Shown here: positions 7,939 to 16,840 of the stretch, one piece after another
How the letters are laid out: every line of letters begins with the position of its first letter
Position numbering within the stretch: the stretch's first letter is position 1
From: an uncultured bacterium
GTDB lineage: Bacteria > Bacillota > Negativicutes > Veillonellales > Veillonellaceae
DNA: 64,000 bases
NCBI GenBank assembly: GCA_905214495.1
Contig: CAJMLW010000005.1
Location: forward strand, 23,491 to 87,490
Direction of reading: 5' to 3'
Notes under the pieces: model-generated
Database searches by the model: none
What the model was told of the DNA's origin: nothing
Seen by the model: the letters and a program-made list of their open reading frames with translations, nothing else
Translations under genes and position numbers: made by a program

Positions 7939-10020
7939 TTAACAATCTTCAACCTTAAACAACTCACCTTTATCGACATTAAATATTGGAGTTTCCCTTA
8001 AATATCGACGAACGGTCATTTCACTAACTTCCATAATTTCAGCAACACGTTTAATATCCGCTTTGCCGTTAAATCCATTTTCAGCAGCGGCAATATTAAA
8101 AGCATCTACCAATTGCTCTTTTTTCTTTTCCTTAACGGCATGCTTGCGTTTATTCATCTTGTCTAATCCCTTAGACTGCGGGCTATCAAACTGAGCCATT
8201 GCAAGGAACCCGTTTGTATCCACCTTGTGAATTGGGTATTCAAACCATAAATCCACCGGTTTAAACTTAGGATATTCTCGGAGTGTTCCTTCCATTCGCC
8301 ATGCAGTACATTGGCTAGTATCAATAGGAGCATCTTGGAGTTTATCCTCGTTCATGTTCTCGAGTTCAAGTTCGAGTAAGTCAAGTAATGCATCTGGATC
8401 ACGAGCAAATACACCAGAACCGGATGCACGGTCCATTGACCGCTTACCAGTTTGGCTGCCTTTTGAATGGTGATGACAATAAATGACTGCGCATTTAAGT
8501 TCAGTACATACCTTATCAAACTGATTACAGAAATTTGCCATTTGATCAGCGCTGTTTTCATCACCTGTAATAACCTTATAGATAGGGTCAATAATGATAG
8601 CCTTGTAGTTACGCTTTTGGGCCCTACGGATAAGTTTAGGAGCCAACTGGTCCATTGGTAATGACTTACCACGTAAATTCCATATGGATATGTTTCCAAT
8701 GTTTGTTGGTGGCTGTTCAAGGGCCTCGTATACATCCTTAAATCGATGCAAGCAGGATGCCCTATCAAGTTCCAAATTGACGTATAAAACTTTGCCTTGC
8801 GTGCAGTCAAATCCAAACCACGGTCTACCTTCAGCAATGGAAATGCACAATTGAATTAACGCAAATGATTTACCCGCTTTAGATGGTCCAGCAATGAGCA
8901 TCTTATGTCCTTCACGAAGAATCCCTTCAATTAATGGAGGTGCAAGGTCTGGCATGTTATCCCATAATGCGTCAAGTTCTTCTGGTTCCGGTAAGTCATC
9001 ATTAACGGATGCGATCCATTCTTCCCATTCCTTATAGTTTTCTTTACCAATATTGGTTGCCATAAGGAATTGGGGCTTGCCATCACGCATAACACCCGGC
9101 ATTCGAGACAATCGGCTAGGATTACGATTTTTTTTATCTGGTTTAAAACCATTCTTTTGAGCAATGGAATATATAAAGTCAACACGCTTTCTGTATTCCT
9201 CATAGGAGTAAGCATCTACTTTAACGATTGCATGAATTGATTTACCACCACTAAATACCATGGCTGCAATTGGTAATTCTAATTGTTCAAGAATAGCTTT
9301 TTGCTTTCCGAGCGACATATTGTCAGATTCCAAGAGCATATACCGAAATGCAGTTACATTATCATTTTTAACACCTTTACCATCAATTGGATTAAACCGA
9401 ATCCATGCGCCCATTTCTTTGTTAAAGCTGCCAAACACATTTTCTAATTGTGTCGTACCGTTAATACCATCTATGATTTGTTGTACCGTGCGGCTATAAT
9501 TTCCCATCGTAGGGGACTGTTTACCATCTGGTAAGGCAAATGTATTAACTACATATCCAACATACTCCTCTGGCTCAAATAACGTGGTCAAATATGTAAC
9601 AATATCTTGTTTACGTTGCTCTAAAGGATATGATTTAGGAATATGAACATCAGATTCTTCAATCCAGTTCTTATCAACAACTTGATATTGTTCTGGAGTT
9701 GTGGCCAATACCATGGAATCAAAACTTAATGCTTCATTATTTTCAAACTTATGTTTAGATGTCCATCCGTTTTCTTTTGCCATTTGAGTGATCGTGGCAC
9801 CGGTAACAAGTTTTCCAGTATATCGACCAAATGATTCCCATTTAGCAGCACATTCACCATCATGGAATCGCTCTCCATCATCTGCAGACCATTCCTCCCA
9901 CACGAACATAGGATAGCCTTCTTGATGAAGTGCAAGGCCTACGTTTAGCCATTCATCATAGGAGCATTGGGAAGGGTCTATATATTCGAGCAATTCTCGT
10001 AAATCAATTTTGCTTTCCAT
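7939..10020 (-). CDS. Phage AEP primase-helicase with C-terminal HTH
   Basis: 693 residues in three parts. Residues 5-80 resemble the PriCT-2 domain (CSYDEWLNVGLALHQEG...WESF). Residues about 195-325 look like an archaeo-eukaryotic primase core, with an acidic ESD at 231-233 and the FSGGKSIHAIVKVD motif at 256-269. Residues 370-560 are a RepA/AAA_25 hexameric helicase, with Walker A GPSKAGKS at 378-385, Walker B AIIIDP at 474-479 and CHHHSKG at 515-521. The C-terminal 40 residues hold a winged HTH (IKRVAEIMEVSEMTVRRYLRE). It would prime and unwind phage DNA. The order and motifs are clear; the primase assignment relies on motif recognition. Confidence 0.85.
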   Translation of the reverse strand: MESKIDLRELLEYIDPSQCSYDEWLNVGLALHQEGYPMFVWEEWSADDGERFHDGECAAKWESFGRYTGKLVTGATITQMAKENGWTSKHKFENNEALSFDSMVLATTPEQYQVVDKNWIEESDVHIPKSYPLEQRKQDIVTYLTTLFEPEEYVGYVVNTFALPDGKQSPTMGNYSRTVQQIIDGINGTTQLENVFGSFNKEMGAWIRFNPIDGKGVKNDNVTAFRYMLLESDNMSLGKQKAILEQLELPIAAMVFSGGKSIHAIVKVDAYSYEEYRKRVDFIYSIAQKNGFKPDKKNRNPSRLSRMPGVMRDGKPQFLMATNIGKENYKEWEEWIASVNDDLPEPEELDALWDNMPDLAPPLIEGILREGHKMLIAGPSKAGKSFALIQLCISIAEGRPWFGFDCTQGKVLYVNLELDRASCLHRFKDVYEALEQPPTNIGNISIWNLRGKSLPMDQLAPKLIRRAQKRNYKAIIIDPIYKVITGDENSADQMANFCNQFDKVCTELKCAVIYCHHHSKGSQTGKRSMDRASGSGVFARDPDALLDLLELELENMNEDKLQDAPIDTSQCTAWRMEGTLREYPKFKPVDLWFEYPIHKVDTNGFLAMAQFDSPQSKGLDKMNKRKHAVKEKKKEQLVDAFNIAAAENGFNGKADIKRVAEIMEVSEMTVRRYLRETPIFNVDKGELFKVEDC

Positions 10021-10029
10021 GTTTACTCC

Positions 10030-11622
10030 TTACCATTGGGGACTAAAATCTTCTACAGGTGGTTTATATGTAGCAGGCACTACACCTTTAGGAATGCGCC
10101 AACCACTAGCACTAATACGACTAATCATCTTAGAGGCTTGGTTATTACTCCACGTCCCTACATTCTTAAACCCTTTGTTTTCAAGGAATCTAATTTGTTT
10201 AGGGGTAGACAAGCCTTCTTCACGACGTTTTTGTAATCTATCAATGAGCATAGATGCTTTGCCAGCATCTTCAATGTTGTCACCATTAATCCCAAATTGC
10301 TCAAGTGTTTTCTTTTGACTATCCGTAATCGCACTCATTTGCCAACCAAAGGCTGGAACATAATGGGTAAGGTCTTCAGCTTGGATAGAAAACTCGAATT
10401 GCAACGGATCAACAAGTTGCGCTTTCTTCTTACGCATAGCAGCAAGTTCTTTTGCAAGTGCTTCTTCACGTTGAGCTAATACATCAGATTCTGCATCCCT
10501 TTCGCATTCTTCAAGGTCCATTCCTTTTTCTTCAAGAATTTCCGTCATGCGTTTGGCCACATCATCTGATTTAGCGATTAAATGAGCCGGTCTACACAAT
10601 TCGTGACGCTCCACATGCCATAGAAAATCTAAAATTAATAGATGATCTTTACCCGGTGAAAGCCGTGTGCCACGTCCTATCATTTGACAATACAAGGCAC
10701 GAGACCGAGTAGGACGTAATACAATTACACAATCAACGCTTGGACAATCCCATCCTTCCGTGAGCAACATTGAATTACAAAGTACATTGTATTTACCTTC
10801 AGCAAATGCTTGTGTAATTTCTGTACGGTCTTGGCTTTTGCCATTTACTTCTGCTGCTTTAAATCCTCGCTCATTAAGAATTTCACAGAATCGTTGACTG
10901 GTAGCAATTAATGGTAAGAATACGACGATTTTTCTATCTCTGTATTCCATTAATTTATTGGCTATTTCCTCTAAATAAGGCTCTAATACCCTACCAATAT
11001 CACCTACGGCAAAATCGCCAGTTGAAATCTTAACCGATGAGATATCTAATGTAAGTGGTAATGTTTGTACCTTAATCTTAGCCAAGAATCCCTCTTGAAT
11101 AGCTTTAGGTAGTGTATATTCAAATGCTAAGCTTTCAAACACACGTCCTAAATTTTTCATATCTGAGCGATCTGGTGTAGCCGTTACACCTAAGACTTTG
11201 GCTTGGTCAAAGTAATTCAATATAGCCTGATAACTGCTAGACACAGCATGATGTGCTTCGTCAATGATAATGACATCAAAGTACGTTTTACTGAACATTG
11301 ACAATCGTTTGTCTTTACATAATGTTTGAACAGAACCTACTATGATGCGGTCCCATTGTCCAAGACATGTATGTTCAGCTTTTTCCATTGCCGTTGTAAG
11401 CCCTGACGCACTCATAATTTTGTCAGAAGCTTGCTGCAATAGTTCTTCACGATGCGCAAGGATAAGAACACGCTTACCCCTGCGAACCGCTTCCTCCGCA
11501 ACTTTGGCAAAACAGATTGTTTTGCCTGTGCCAGTCGGAAGAACCAACAATGTTTTATTAACCGTTTCCCATTCATGCCATATCGAGTCTACAGCTTGTT
11601 GTTGATACGGTCTAAGTTCCAT
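10030..11622 (-). CDS. Phage SF2 DEAD/DEAH-box helicase (RadD-like)
   Basis: 530 residues. A superfamily 2 helicase: the Q-like motif LRPYQQQAV at the N-terminus, Walker A LPTGTGKT at 28-35, DEAHH at 121-125, motif III GVTATPDR near 147, and motif VI QMIGRGTRLSPGKD near 315. The C-terminal third is charged and carries no known domain. This layout matches RadD-like helicases that phages keep beside DUF669 and Sak4 recombination genes. It overlaps the preceding DUF669 gene by one base, so translation is probably coupled. Confidence 0.85.
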   Translation of the reverse strand: MELRPYQQQAVDSIWHEWETVNKTLLVLPTGTGKTICFAKVAEEAVRRGKRVLILAHREELLQQASDKIMSASGLTTAMEKAEHTCLGQWDRIIVGSVQTLCKDKRLSMFSKTYFDVIIIDEAHHAVSSSYQAILNYFDQAKVLGVTATPDRSDMKNLGRVFESLAFEYTLPKAIQEGFLAKIKVQTLPLTLDISSVKISTGDFAVGDIGRVLEPYLEEIANKLMEYRDRKIVVFLPLIATSQRFCEILNERGFKAAEVNGKSQDRTEITQAFAEGKYNVLCNSMLLTEGWDCPSVDCVIVLRPTRSRALYCQMIGRGTRLSPGKDHLLILDFLWHVERHELCRPAHLIAKSDDVAKRMTEILEEKGMDLEECERDAESDVLAQREEALAKELAAMRKKKAQLVDPLQFEFSIQAEDLTHYVPAFGWQMSAITDSQKKTLEQFGINGDNIEDAGKASMLIDRLQKRREEGLSTPKQIRFLENKGFKNVGTWSNNQASKMISRISASGWRIPKGVVPATYKPPVEDFSPQW

Positions 11623-12107
11623 TAGAATGCACCGTATCCATTGGTTTGAGCATTAGGACTTGCAAAACATTTTTTAATTTCATTACGAGTACCGTTGTTC
11701 CCGTCATTTTTTACATAGCCCTGTTGTGACAATTCACACATGGCAGATTTGCCAATTAATTGTTCAGGGTCAGGATTGTAGTTTTCACCTTTTTTAGCAA
11801 GACCTACAGCCATAAATAATTCTGTAACTTTCCAAATGGTTGACTTTGTATAGAATAAGTTGTGAATCAATTTTGTTTTACCTTGATCACCACCATCTAC
11901 TTCGAGAGTAATTTGAGCTTGTGGACAAGATGGTAACTTGCTACCTTCTTTTGGTTCATAGAATTTCTTTTCTACATTAGTAATTACAAATGGATAAGAA
12001 CCAGCTTCAAGTAACGTATATTCACGTTCTTCCGCTAAAATAGGTTGGTCAAATGAATATACTTCTTCTGCTTTACCGAATGTTTCAAAATTGCTTTGTG
12101 TTGTCAT
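11622..12107 (-). CDS. DUF669 phage protein (putative ssDNA-binding)
   Basis: 161 residues. Segments GSYPFVITNVEKKFYEP, CPQAQITLEVDG and TKLIHNLFYTKSTIWKVTELFMAVGL are typical of DUF669 proteins, found next to Sak4-like or ERF recombinases in phages. They are thought to act as single-stranded DNA-binding partners. The gene is five bases from the Sak4-like gene and overlaps the helicase gene, supporting a functional trio. Function is by family and context. Confidence 0.75.
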   Translation of the reverse strand: MTTQSNFETFGKAEEVYSFDQPILAEEREYTLLEAGSYPFVITNVEKKFYEPKEGSKLPSCPQAQITLEVDGGDQGKTKLIHNLFYTKSTIWKVTELFMAVGLAKKGENYNPDPEQLIGKSAMCELSQQGYVKNDGNNGTRNEIKKCFASPNAQTNGYGAF

Positions 12108-12112
12108 AATAA

Positions 12113-13201
12113 TTAATTTCCTTTCTTAATTGCTTCAACAATATTTGGCCAGAATGGGATAATCCATCCATTAACGAATTCTGGATCATAATTTTCAAAT
12201 GGTGTACCAGCTGGATATTTACCACGAGCGATAACTACTGATTGAACTTGTTCTAATGTGATACCATCTTTAATCATTAAGTCTTTTAATGGTTTAGGAA
12301 TAGCTGTTTCAACTAATGGTGTTTCGTTTTTGTTGGTATCAACAGCTTCCTGTGGTGGTCTTACAGGTTGTGTTGTAGTAACTTCCCCAATTTGTTCCTT
12401 GGTAGCATTCATTACTTCTGGAGCATATTCATTATTAGCGGCTTGCGCTAATTCTTGTGCTGCAGCAGTTGGTAGAATATCATCAGGAATAACATGAGCG
12501 ATTTGACTATATTCAAATGGCATCATATCTGGTAATCCATGGCGATTTTTAGCATCCCATGCAGGGTTATGTGTTGCATACATTAACCTCTTCCCATTGG
12601 TTGCTTTCTTTTTATTTGTTTGAGTAGTGATGATTTCGTTTTTATAATTGGCAAAGAGTACCATATCCGCCCATTCTTTAATAAGTGGAGAGGTTTGACT
12701 TCCTGTCTTTTTGCCAAGTTTCAATTCAAAGCGATCATATGCGCCTAATTCATCTGGCTGTTCAAACTTACGAATTTGAGCATGAGCAGTAAGTACTACG
12801 TTCATACCTGCGTTGATAACTTCATCAAGTAGATTTAAGAAACGGCCCATTTCCTCACGGACAAATACATATCCGTTGCCATACCCAAAGTCTTCAATCC
12901 CCGATTTATTATGTTTAGCACAGATGTACTCAACACATAACTGTTCCGCCCAGTCAATCGTATCAATGACTAAGGTTCGATAAAAACCCGGCATTGTTGC
13001 AAATTCCTTTACAAAGGAAATTAGTATTTGCCACGATGTAGGCTTATCTGTGCGAGCCACATCTAAATGGTCTGTGCTGCCCTCTGTATCAATAAACACA
13101 GGTGATGGAAAGTGACTGGCAAAGGTTGTTTTACCAATGCCCTCAGTACCATACACAACGACCTTCTGAGCTCGTTTTCGTTTACCTGTCGTAATATTCA
13201 T
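12113..13201 (-). CDS. Sak4-like ATP-binding recombination protein
   Basis: 362 residues. A RecA-core ATPase of the phage Sak4/AAA_24 type: Walker A GTEGIGKTT at 18-26, Walker B region YRTLVIDTIDW near 78-88, and a conserved LTAHAQIRKFEQPDELGAYDRFELKLGKK block. Residues about 235-362 form an extra C-terminal tail not needed for the ATPase. Such proteins promote single-strand annealing with an SSB partner; the DUF669 protein downstream may be that partner. Its ATG overlaps a TAA that would end an extended version of the upstream ATPase gene. Confidence 0.8.
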   Translation of the reverse strand: MNITTGKRKRAQKVVVYGTEGIGKTTFASHFPSPVFIDTEGSTDHLDVARTDKPTSWQILISFVKEFATMPGFYRTLVIDTIDWAEQLCVEYICAKHNKSGIEDFGYGNGYVFVREEMGRFLNLLDEVINAGMNVVLTAHAQIRKFEQPDELGAYDRFELKLGKKTGSQTSPLIKEWADMVLFANYKNEIITTQTNKKKATNGKRLMYATHNPAWDAKNRHGLPDMMPFEYSQIAHVIPDDILPTAAAQELAQAANNEYAPEVMNATKEQIGEVTTTQPVRPPQEAVDTNKNETPLVETAIPKPLKDLMIKDGITLEQVQSVVIARGKYPAGTPFENYDPEFVNGWIIPFWPNIVEAIKKGN

Positions 13202-13257
13202 TAAAAATCACCCCATTCATTTTTAGTTTTATTAACTGGTATTGCCACATTACTGTA

Positions 13258-14511
13258 CTATTCACCTTTGATGTGTCCATCTTCAATAATGATGGAGCAT
13301 TCATCTTGGTTATTAGTAACACGAGTCGCAATGACTTGAAGGCCTTCCGATTCAAGCCAAGCCCCAAATTCTTTCATAGTGTCTACATCCATTTGTTCGA
13401 GTTTATCCATAAGTACAAATCCGCACTTAGGATTTAAGGCTCTAACAATGGCCGTAGCTACTTTGAGTTGTTCAGCACCGGACATGCAGTCCCATTGACG
13501 ATCATTGTAGATAAGGACGCCATCTTGAATGGATAATCCTGATAATGGCATTTGTACAGATTCAAGCAGTTTATTTTTATCTTCCCTGATGGCTTCAAGT
13601 TCACCAGTCAAGTTATCATAATCTGCTTTATAATCAGCAGCTTCCTGTAATGCTCTTGCACGTTCTTGATTAGCACGTACCTTTTGATTAATGGCATCTA
13701 CATTTTTGATTTGCTCCTCGAGTTCAGCCGTAGATTCATCCTCAAGGTCTTTAGCTGCCGTTGTTGCAATATCATAATCTTCAGCTAATTGCGCTTGCTT
13801 AGCTTGCAGATCTTCAAGCTTCTTTTGCGTTTCATCAACTAAGTTGTTGATGGTGACCATTTGAGCTTGAATAGCAGAAACATTGTTACGTTTCTTTTGG
13901 TTTTCCGCATTCTTTAATAAGATGGCTTGTTGTTGTTGGATAAGTTCCGATGCGCTAATCGGTTCAAGTGGCACATCATCATAACCAACTAACTCTTTAG
14001 CGTACTTATCTTTCTGAGTGGCAATTTGCCCTATAGAATGACGTTTTGCATATACCTCTTGGTGTTTACCTTCGAGTTTATTTAATTCGTCTTCTACGCC
14101 CAATAATTGAAGTAGTTCGTTAGCTTTTTCTTTGTCGTTCATTTCCATGAACTTAGGAAGATCTAAGGCTAATTGTCCAATGAATCCATCTAAAATACGT
14201 TGACCAGATTTTTTGCCTTCTGGATCAACGACTTTTAATGTGCTGCTATTACCACTACGTGTAACAACTAACCCATTAGATAATTTCACTTCTAATTTAG
14301 GTGGGTTGTAGCTTCCATCACGTACCGCACTAGATGGTTCAAATTTTGCACCGCCTAATGTCCAAGCAATGGCATCAAGGATAGATGTTTTCCCCTGTCC
14401 ATTTTTTCCACCAATAATGGTTAATCCATTAGGTGATGGTTCATAAGATACAGCTTTAACACGCTTTACATTTTCTAATTCAAAAGAATTAATTTTGATT
14501 GATTCTCCCAT
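13258..14511 (-). CDS. Phage SbcC/RecF-type AAA ATPase
   Basis: 417 residues. Walker A is GGKNGQGKTS at 34-43; a long coiled coil follows (about 145-310, Gln/Lys/Glu-rich). The C-terminal ABC-type signature is MSGAEQLKVATAIV, with Walker B-like CGFVLMDKLEQMD. It resembles short SbcC/RecF/AAA_23 ATPases used by phages for DNA end processing. No separate SbcD nuclease gene is visible here. The gene ends at a TAG, but the same frame stays open for 18 more codons and ends in EWGDF at a TAA that overlaps the next start codon, so the C-terminus may be truncated by a point mutation. Confidence 0.75.
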   Translation of the reverse strand: MGESIKINSFELENVKRVKAVSYEPSPNGLTIIGGKNGQGKTSILDAIAWTLGGAKFEPSSAVRDGSYNPPKLEVKLSNGLVVTRSGNSSTLKVVDPEGKKSGQRILDGFIGQLALDLPKFMEMNDKEKANELLQLLGVEDELNKLEGKHQEVYAKRHSIGQIATQKDKYAKELVGYDDVPLEPISASELIQQQQAILLKNAENQKKRNNVSAIQAQMVTINNLVDETQKKLEDLQAKQAQLAEDYDIATTAAKDLEDESTAELEEQIKNVDAINQKVRANQERARALQEAADYKADYDNLTGELEAIREDKNKLLESVQMPLSGLSIQDGVLIYNDRQWDCMSGAEQLKVATAIVRALNPKCGFVLMDKLEQMDVDTMKEFGAWLESEGLQVIATRVTNNQDECSIIIEDGHIKGE

Positions 14512-14522
14512 GCATTTGCTCC

Positions 14523-15239
14523 TTATTCTTGAGTACCAGACAATAATAAGTAATTGGTTAATTCAGATTTAATGGAATCTGTTTCAGATTTGATAGCATC
14601 TTTAATGTAACGATTCATGATTGGACAAGATAACTTGAATGATAATTTATCCCCTTCATCTTTAGGTTTAATGATGTCTAATTGCACTTCAATTTTTTGA
14701 GTAAATTGACTTTCATTAAGAATGACCATGTTTACAAAGATAAAGCGAGGCATCTTTAAAGTACCTTCAGCTTCTTTTACTTTGATGCTCATAACATAGT
14801 TATCATCATCAGTTCGAGTAAAATCGCCTTCCGTTTGTGTTACGTATTTGAAATTTCTAACAGCAATTAAAAGCTTTTCGTAATCTTCGATTTCATGTTC
14901 ATGAATTCGGAGTAAATCAAGCATTTCTTTTTGCGTTAAACTTAGACCAAAGATGGAGTTCCATTCTTTAAACTGTTCACTTTTTTGAAATGCATATACA
15001 ATTTTGTCTTGCGTACGATCTGTTACAGTGCAGTCTGTTACTGCTACAACATTTTTATCTGAATATGTAATAACAGATGTTTTAGGGTTCCCCTTAGCTT
15101 TTACACCTTTAACAAATGATTCAGCGCTACTAAGTTCATATCTAAATCCGTTATATTGAAATACGTCATTAGCTTCACCATGACGAATAATTACTTCACC
15201 ATTTTCTGTTTGTACATTTAAGTTAAATTTTTCTTCCAT
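14523..15239 (-). CDS. Conserved phage protein, possibly DUF2303/YfdQ-like
   Basis: 238 residues, mainly alternating strands. The central KSEQFKEWNSIFGLSLTQKEMLDLLRIHEHEIEDYEKLL loosely resembles the W-x-x-W...Q..FAEF-I-E-D-N pattern of DUF2303. That family is common beside phage recombination genes and its function is unknown. The assignment is weak. It lies 11 bases upstream of the SbcC-like gene and just after two small genes, in one leftward operon. Confidence 0.45.
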   Translation of the reverse strand: MEEKFNLNVQTENGEVIIRHGEANDVFQYNGFRYELSSAESFVKGVKAKGNPKTSVITYSDKNVVAVTDCTVTDRTQDKIVYAFQKSEQFKEWNSIFGLSLTQKEMLDLLRIHEHEIEDYEKLLIAVRNFKYVTQTEGDFTRTDDDNYVMSIKVKEAEGTLKMPRFIFVNMVILNESQFTQKIEVQLDIIKPKDEGDKLSFKLSCPIMNRYIKDAIKSETDSIKSELTNYLLLSGTQE

Positions 15240-15243
15240 TGTG

Positions 15244-15567
15244 TTAACCTCTCTTTTCAGTAGTTGAATTAAATGTTAGAACTTCTAATTGCGGCTTTTC
15301 GTTGACATCAACTTTTACTGTAAAGTCGTCCGCATAAGATCCGATAGCACGACGTGAGATAGCTGGTAATGTTGATTTAATATTGTAACCAAGTTCTACG
15401 ATGGTATCAGTATCTGGAACACGTAACATTTCAATATTGATGGTGATTTTAGCTTTCTGACCTTTTGAGATTTTTCGTAATGCATCTTTGTACATCTCCT
15501 CAAATTCAGCTTCTAGCTTTCCATCACAAATATTGGTTAGATTTAAGACTTGTTGTTTTTCATTCAT
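15244..15567 (-). CDS. Hypothetical phage protein
   Basis: 107 residues, hydrophilic, no membrane segment. It ends four bases before the next gene. Sequence such as KGQKAKITINIEMLRVPDTDTIVELGYNIKSTLP suggests a beta-rich small protein. I do not recognise a family. Its tight packing with neighbours supports it being real. Confidence 0.5.
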   Translation of the reverse strand: MNEKQQVLNLTNICDGKLEAEFEEMYKDALRKISKGQKAKITINIEMLRVPDTDTIVELGYNIKSTLPAISRRAIGSYADDFTVKVDVNEKPQLEVLTFNSTTEKRG

Positions 15568-15571
15568 TTAT

Positions 15572-15865
15572 TTACTCCTTACTTTTTAAAATTTGAATGA
15601 TGTCATAAAATGGATCTTTACTATCCATATCTTTATAACGTTCGTCAAAGATAATTTGCTTTTGATATGTTTGCATGGTTCCGATGCAAACTTGAAGATA
15701 TAAAACTTTGTTATTATTTGGTACATTTTCTTTAACAAATCCAATTATTGAACCAAGAAGTACTGCTAATACTTCTTCATTATTTTCAAAACTGTCTTGG
15801 TTATAACTAATACCTATCTTTTTATCTGGATTAGCTTCATCTATTAAGATTTCAATGCGCTTCAT
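15572..15865 (-). CDS. Hypothetical phage protein
   Basis: 97 residues, no signal or membrane segment, no recognised motif. The start is preceded by GGAGGA, and the gene lies five bases upstream of the next. It is the first of the run of recombination-module genes after a small gap that holds a hairpin and a 53-codon gene. Confidence 0.45.
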   Translation of the reverse strand: MKRIEILIDEANPDKKIGISYNQDSFENNEEVLAVLLGSIIGFVKENVPNNNKVLYLQVCIGTMQTYQKQIIFDERYKDMDSKDPFYDIIQILKSKE

Positions 15866-15905
15866 TTGTCCTCCGTGTTATAATTTCTATAGGTGTTATT
15901 TACCT

Positions 15906-15936
15906 ACGCCCGTTTAGCTTGCCGGTTAACGGGCGT
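15906..15936. terminator. GC-rich hairpin over the end of a small phage gene
   Basis: Perfect 9-bp arms ACGCCCGTT and AACGGGCGT with a 13-base loop. The T-rich tract (TTTTCTTTTT) follows only on the plus strand. On the minus strand, where the genes run, the hairpin lacks a T run and covers the stop codon of the 53-residue gene. It may stabilise or attenuate the leftward mRNA rather than end it. Confidence 0.5.
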
Positions 15937-16087
15937 TTTCTTTTTCATATACATCGGCGCACACCCAAACAAGTCCGCCTGTAATGATTTGCAATAAGAA
16001 TTGAATAAACCCAATTCTATCGATTTCAAGGCTCCCCATGGATCCAATAATCCATATAAAAGCCGTCCATTTTAAAGCAGTAATCAT
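15926..16087 (-). CDS. Small membrane protein, 53 residues (phage)
   Basis: A short gene not obvious by length alone. ATG at 16087 is preceded by a strong GGAGGGGAG ribosome site, and its ATGA overlaps the stop of the upstream HTH gene, the usual sign of coupled phage genes. The product starts MITALKWTAFIWIIGSMGS and has two hydrophobic segments (residues about 3-18 and 27-44) and a charged tail ending EKENAR. Function unknown. Confidence 0.6.
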   Translation of the reverse strand: MITALKWTAFIWIIGSMGSLEIDRIGFIQFLLQIITGGLVWVCADVYEKENAR

Positions 16088-16386
16088 AGCTTTAACTCCC
16101 CTCCTACCATAACCAGTAAATCACTGGTTATTTTTCTTATAGTATTTTTAAGTTTTTCGTTTTCTTTAAGTAAGCTATCACGCTCCTTTTCTAACTTCCT
16201 GTATTGTAGTGGACTGTATTCGTCTACAATCCCTACAATCGCCTCAACTTCTTTTTTGTTGAAGCGGACGCCCGGAAGTCCTTTTACTTCACGTAGGATG
16301 CCACGTTCCCTAAGATTGTTAACGCTACTTTCACTACATTGGAGCAGTTCTGCAACATCTTTAATTGTGTAGACTATGGGTTCCAT
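16084..16386 (-). CDS. HTH (MerR/excisionase-like) DNA-binding protein with coiled coil
   Basis: 100 residues. An N-terminal winged-helix HTH_17/excisionase-type domain (YTIKDVAELLQCSESSVNNLRERGILREVKGLPGVRFNKKEVEAIV, residues 6-51) is followed by a coiled coil (LEKERDSLLKENEKLKNTIRKI). The domain binds DNA; proteins of this build act as early phage regulators or recombination directionality factors. Its place close to the cro-like gene makes an excisionase role possible but unproven. The 3' end overlaps the next gene by four bases. Confidence 0.65.
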   Translation of the reverse strand: MEPIVYTIKDVAELLQCSESSVNNLRERGILREVKGLPGVRFNKKEVEAIVGIVDEYSPLQYRKLEKERDSLLKENEKLKNTIRKITSDLLVMVGGELKL

Positions 16387-16622
16387 ACTGTAATCCTTGA
16401 TTCTACTTTTGCCATTCTATCTGCTTCACGGCATTCTCTTATTTTGCCGTGGATAGATTTTCTACATAATTTGCTTGTATGCCGTTTTGCGAAATAATCT
16501 TTAATGATCTTTCGCCAGTATTCGGCATACTCAGTATTTCGACCTGCCCAGCCGAATACAGTTGATGTGTTTCCATAGACCTTGTTAGCTACTAACAGGT
16601 CTTTTTTATTTTGTACTAGCAT
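16374..16622 (-). CDS. Hypothetical basic phage protein
   Basis: 82 residues, very basic (KIIKDYFAKRHTSKLCRKSIHGKIRECREADRMAKVESR), so nucleic acid binding is possible. It overlaps the next gene by 13 bases. No family recognised. It lies between the cro-like and excisionase-like genes, an early regulatory position. Confidence 0.45.
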   Translation of the reverse strand: MLVQNKKDLLVANKVYGNTSTVFGWAGRNTEYAEYWRKIIKDYFAKRHTSKLCRKSIHGKIRECREADRMAKVESRITVWNP

Positions 16623-16634
16623 TACTTCTCCTTT

Positions 16635-16820
16635 TTAGTTTTTTAATAACGAATCTACAGAAACTTTGAAATAATCTGCGACTTTCTGCAAATTATCAAC
16701 CGACGGTGAAGAAGTATTCCATCGGCGAATGGTGCTTTTCCCAAACCTCAATTCTTTTTCTAATTGAGCGATATTAGTATTTCGTTCGTTACAAAGATTT
16801 TGGATGCGTTCTAATATCAT
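16635..16820 (-). CDS. Cro-like HTH regulator (phage)
   Basis: 61 residues, just one HTH_XRE/Cro-C1 domain: NIAQLEKELRFGKSTIRRWNTSSPSVDNLQKVADYFKVSVDSLL. It reads leftward from the shared control region at 16.8-17.0 kb, opposite to the CI-like gene. The two proteins are close in the recognition region (FGKSTIRRW against FGRGTISRW, then SSPSVD in both), so they very likely bind the same operators, as in lambda Cro and CI. It is the first gene of the lytic operon. Confidence 0.8.
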   Translation of the reverse strand: MILERIQNLCNERNTNIAQLEKELRFGKSTIRRWNTSSPSVDNLQKVADYFKVSVDSLLKN

Positions 16821-16840
16821 AATTCACCTCTCTTTCTTTA

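Noticed and set aside
13182..13367. Short frame overlapping the SbcC-like and Sak4-like genes
   Set aside because: It lies out of frame across two well-supported genes and has no ribosome site.
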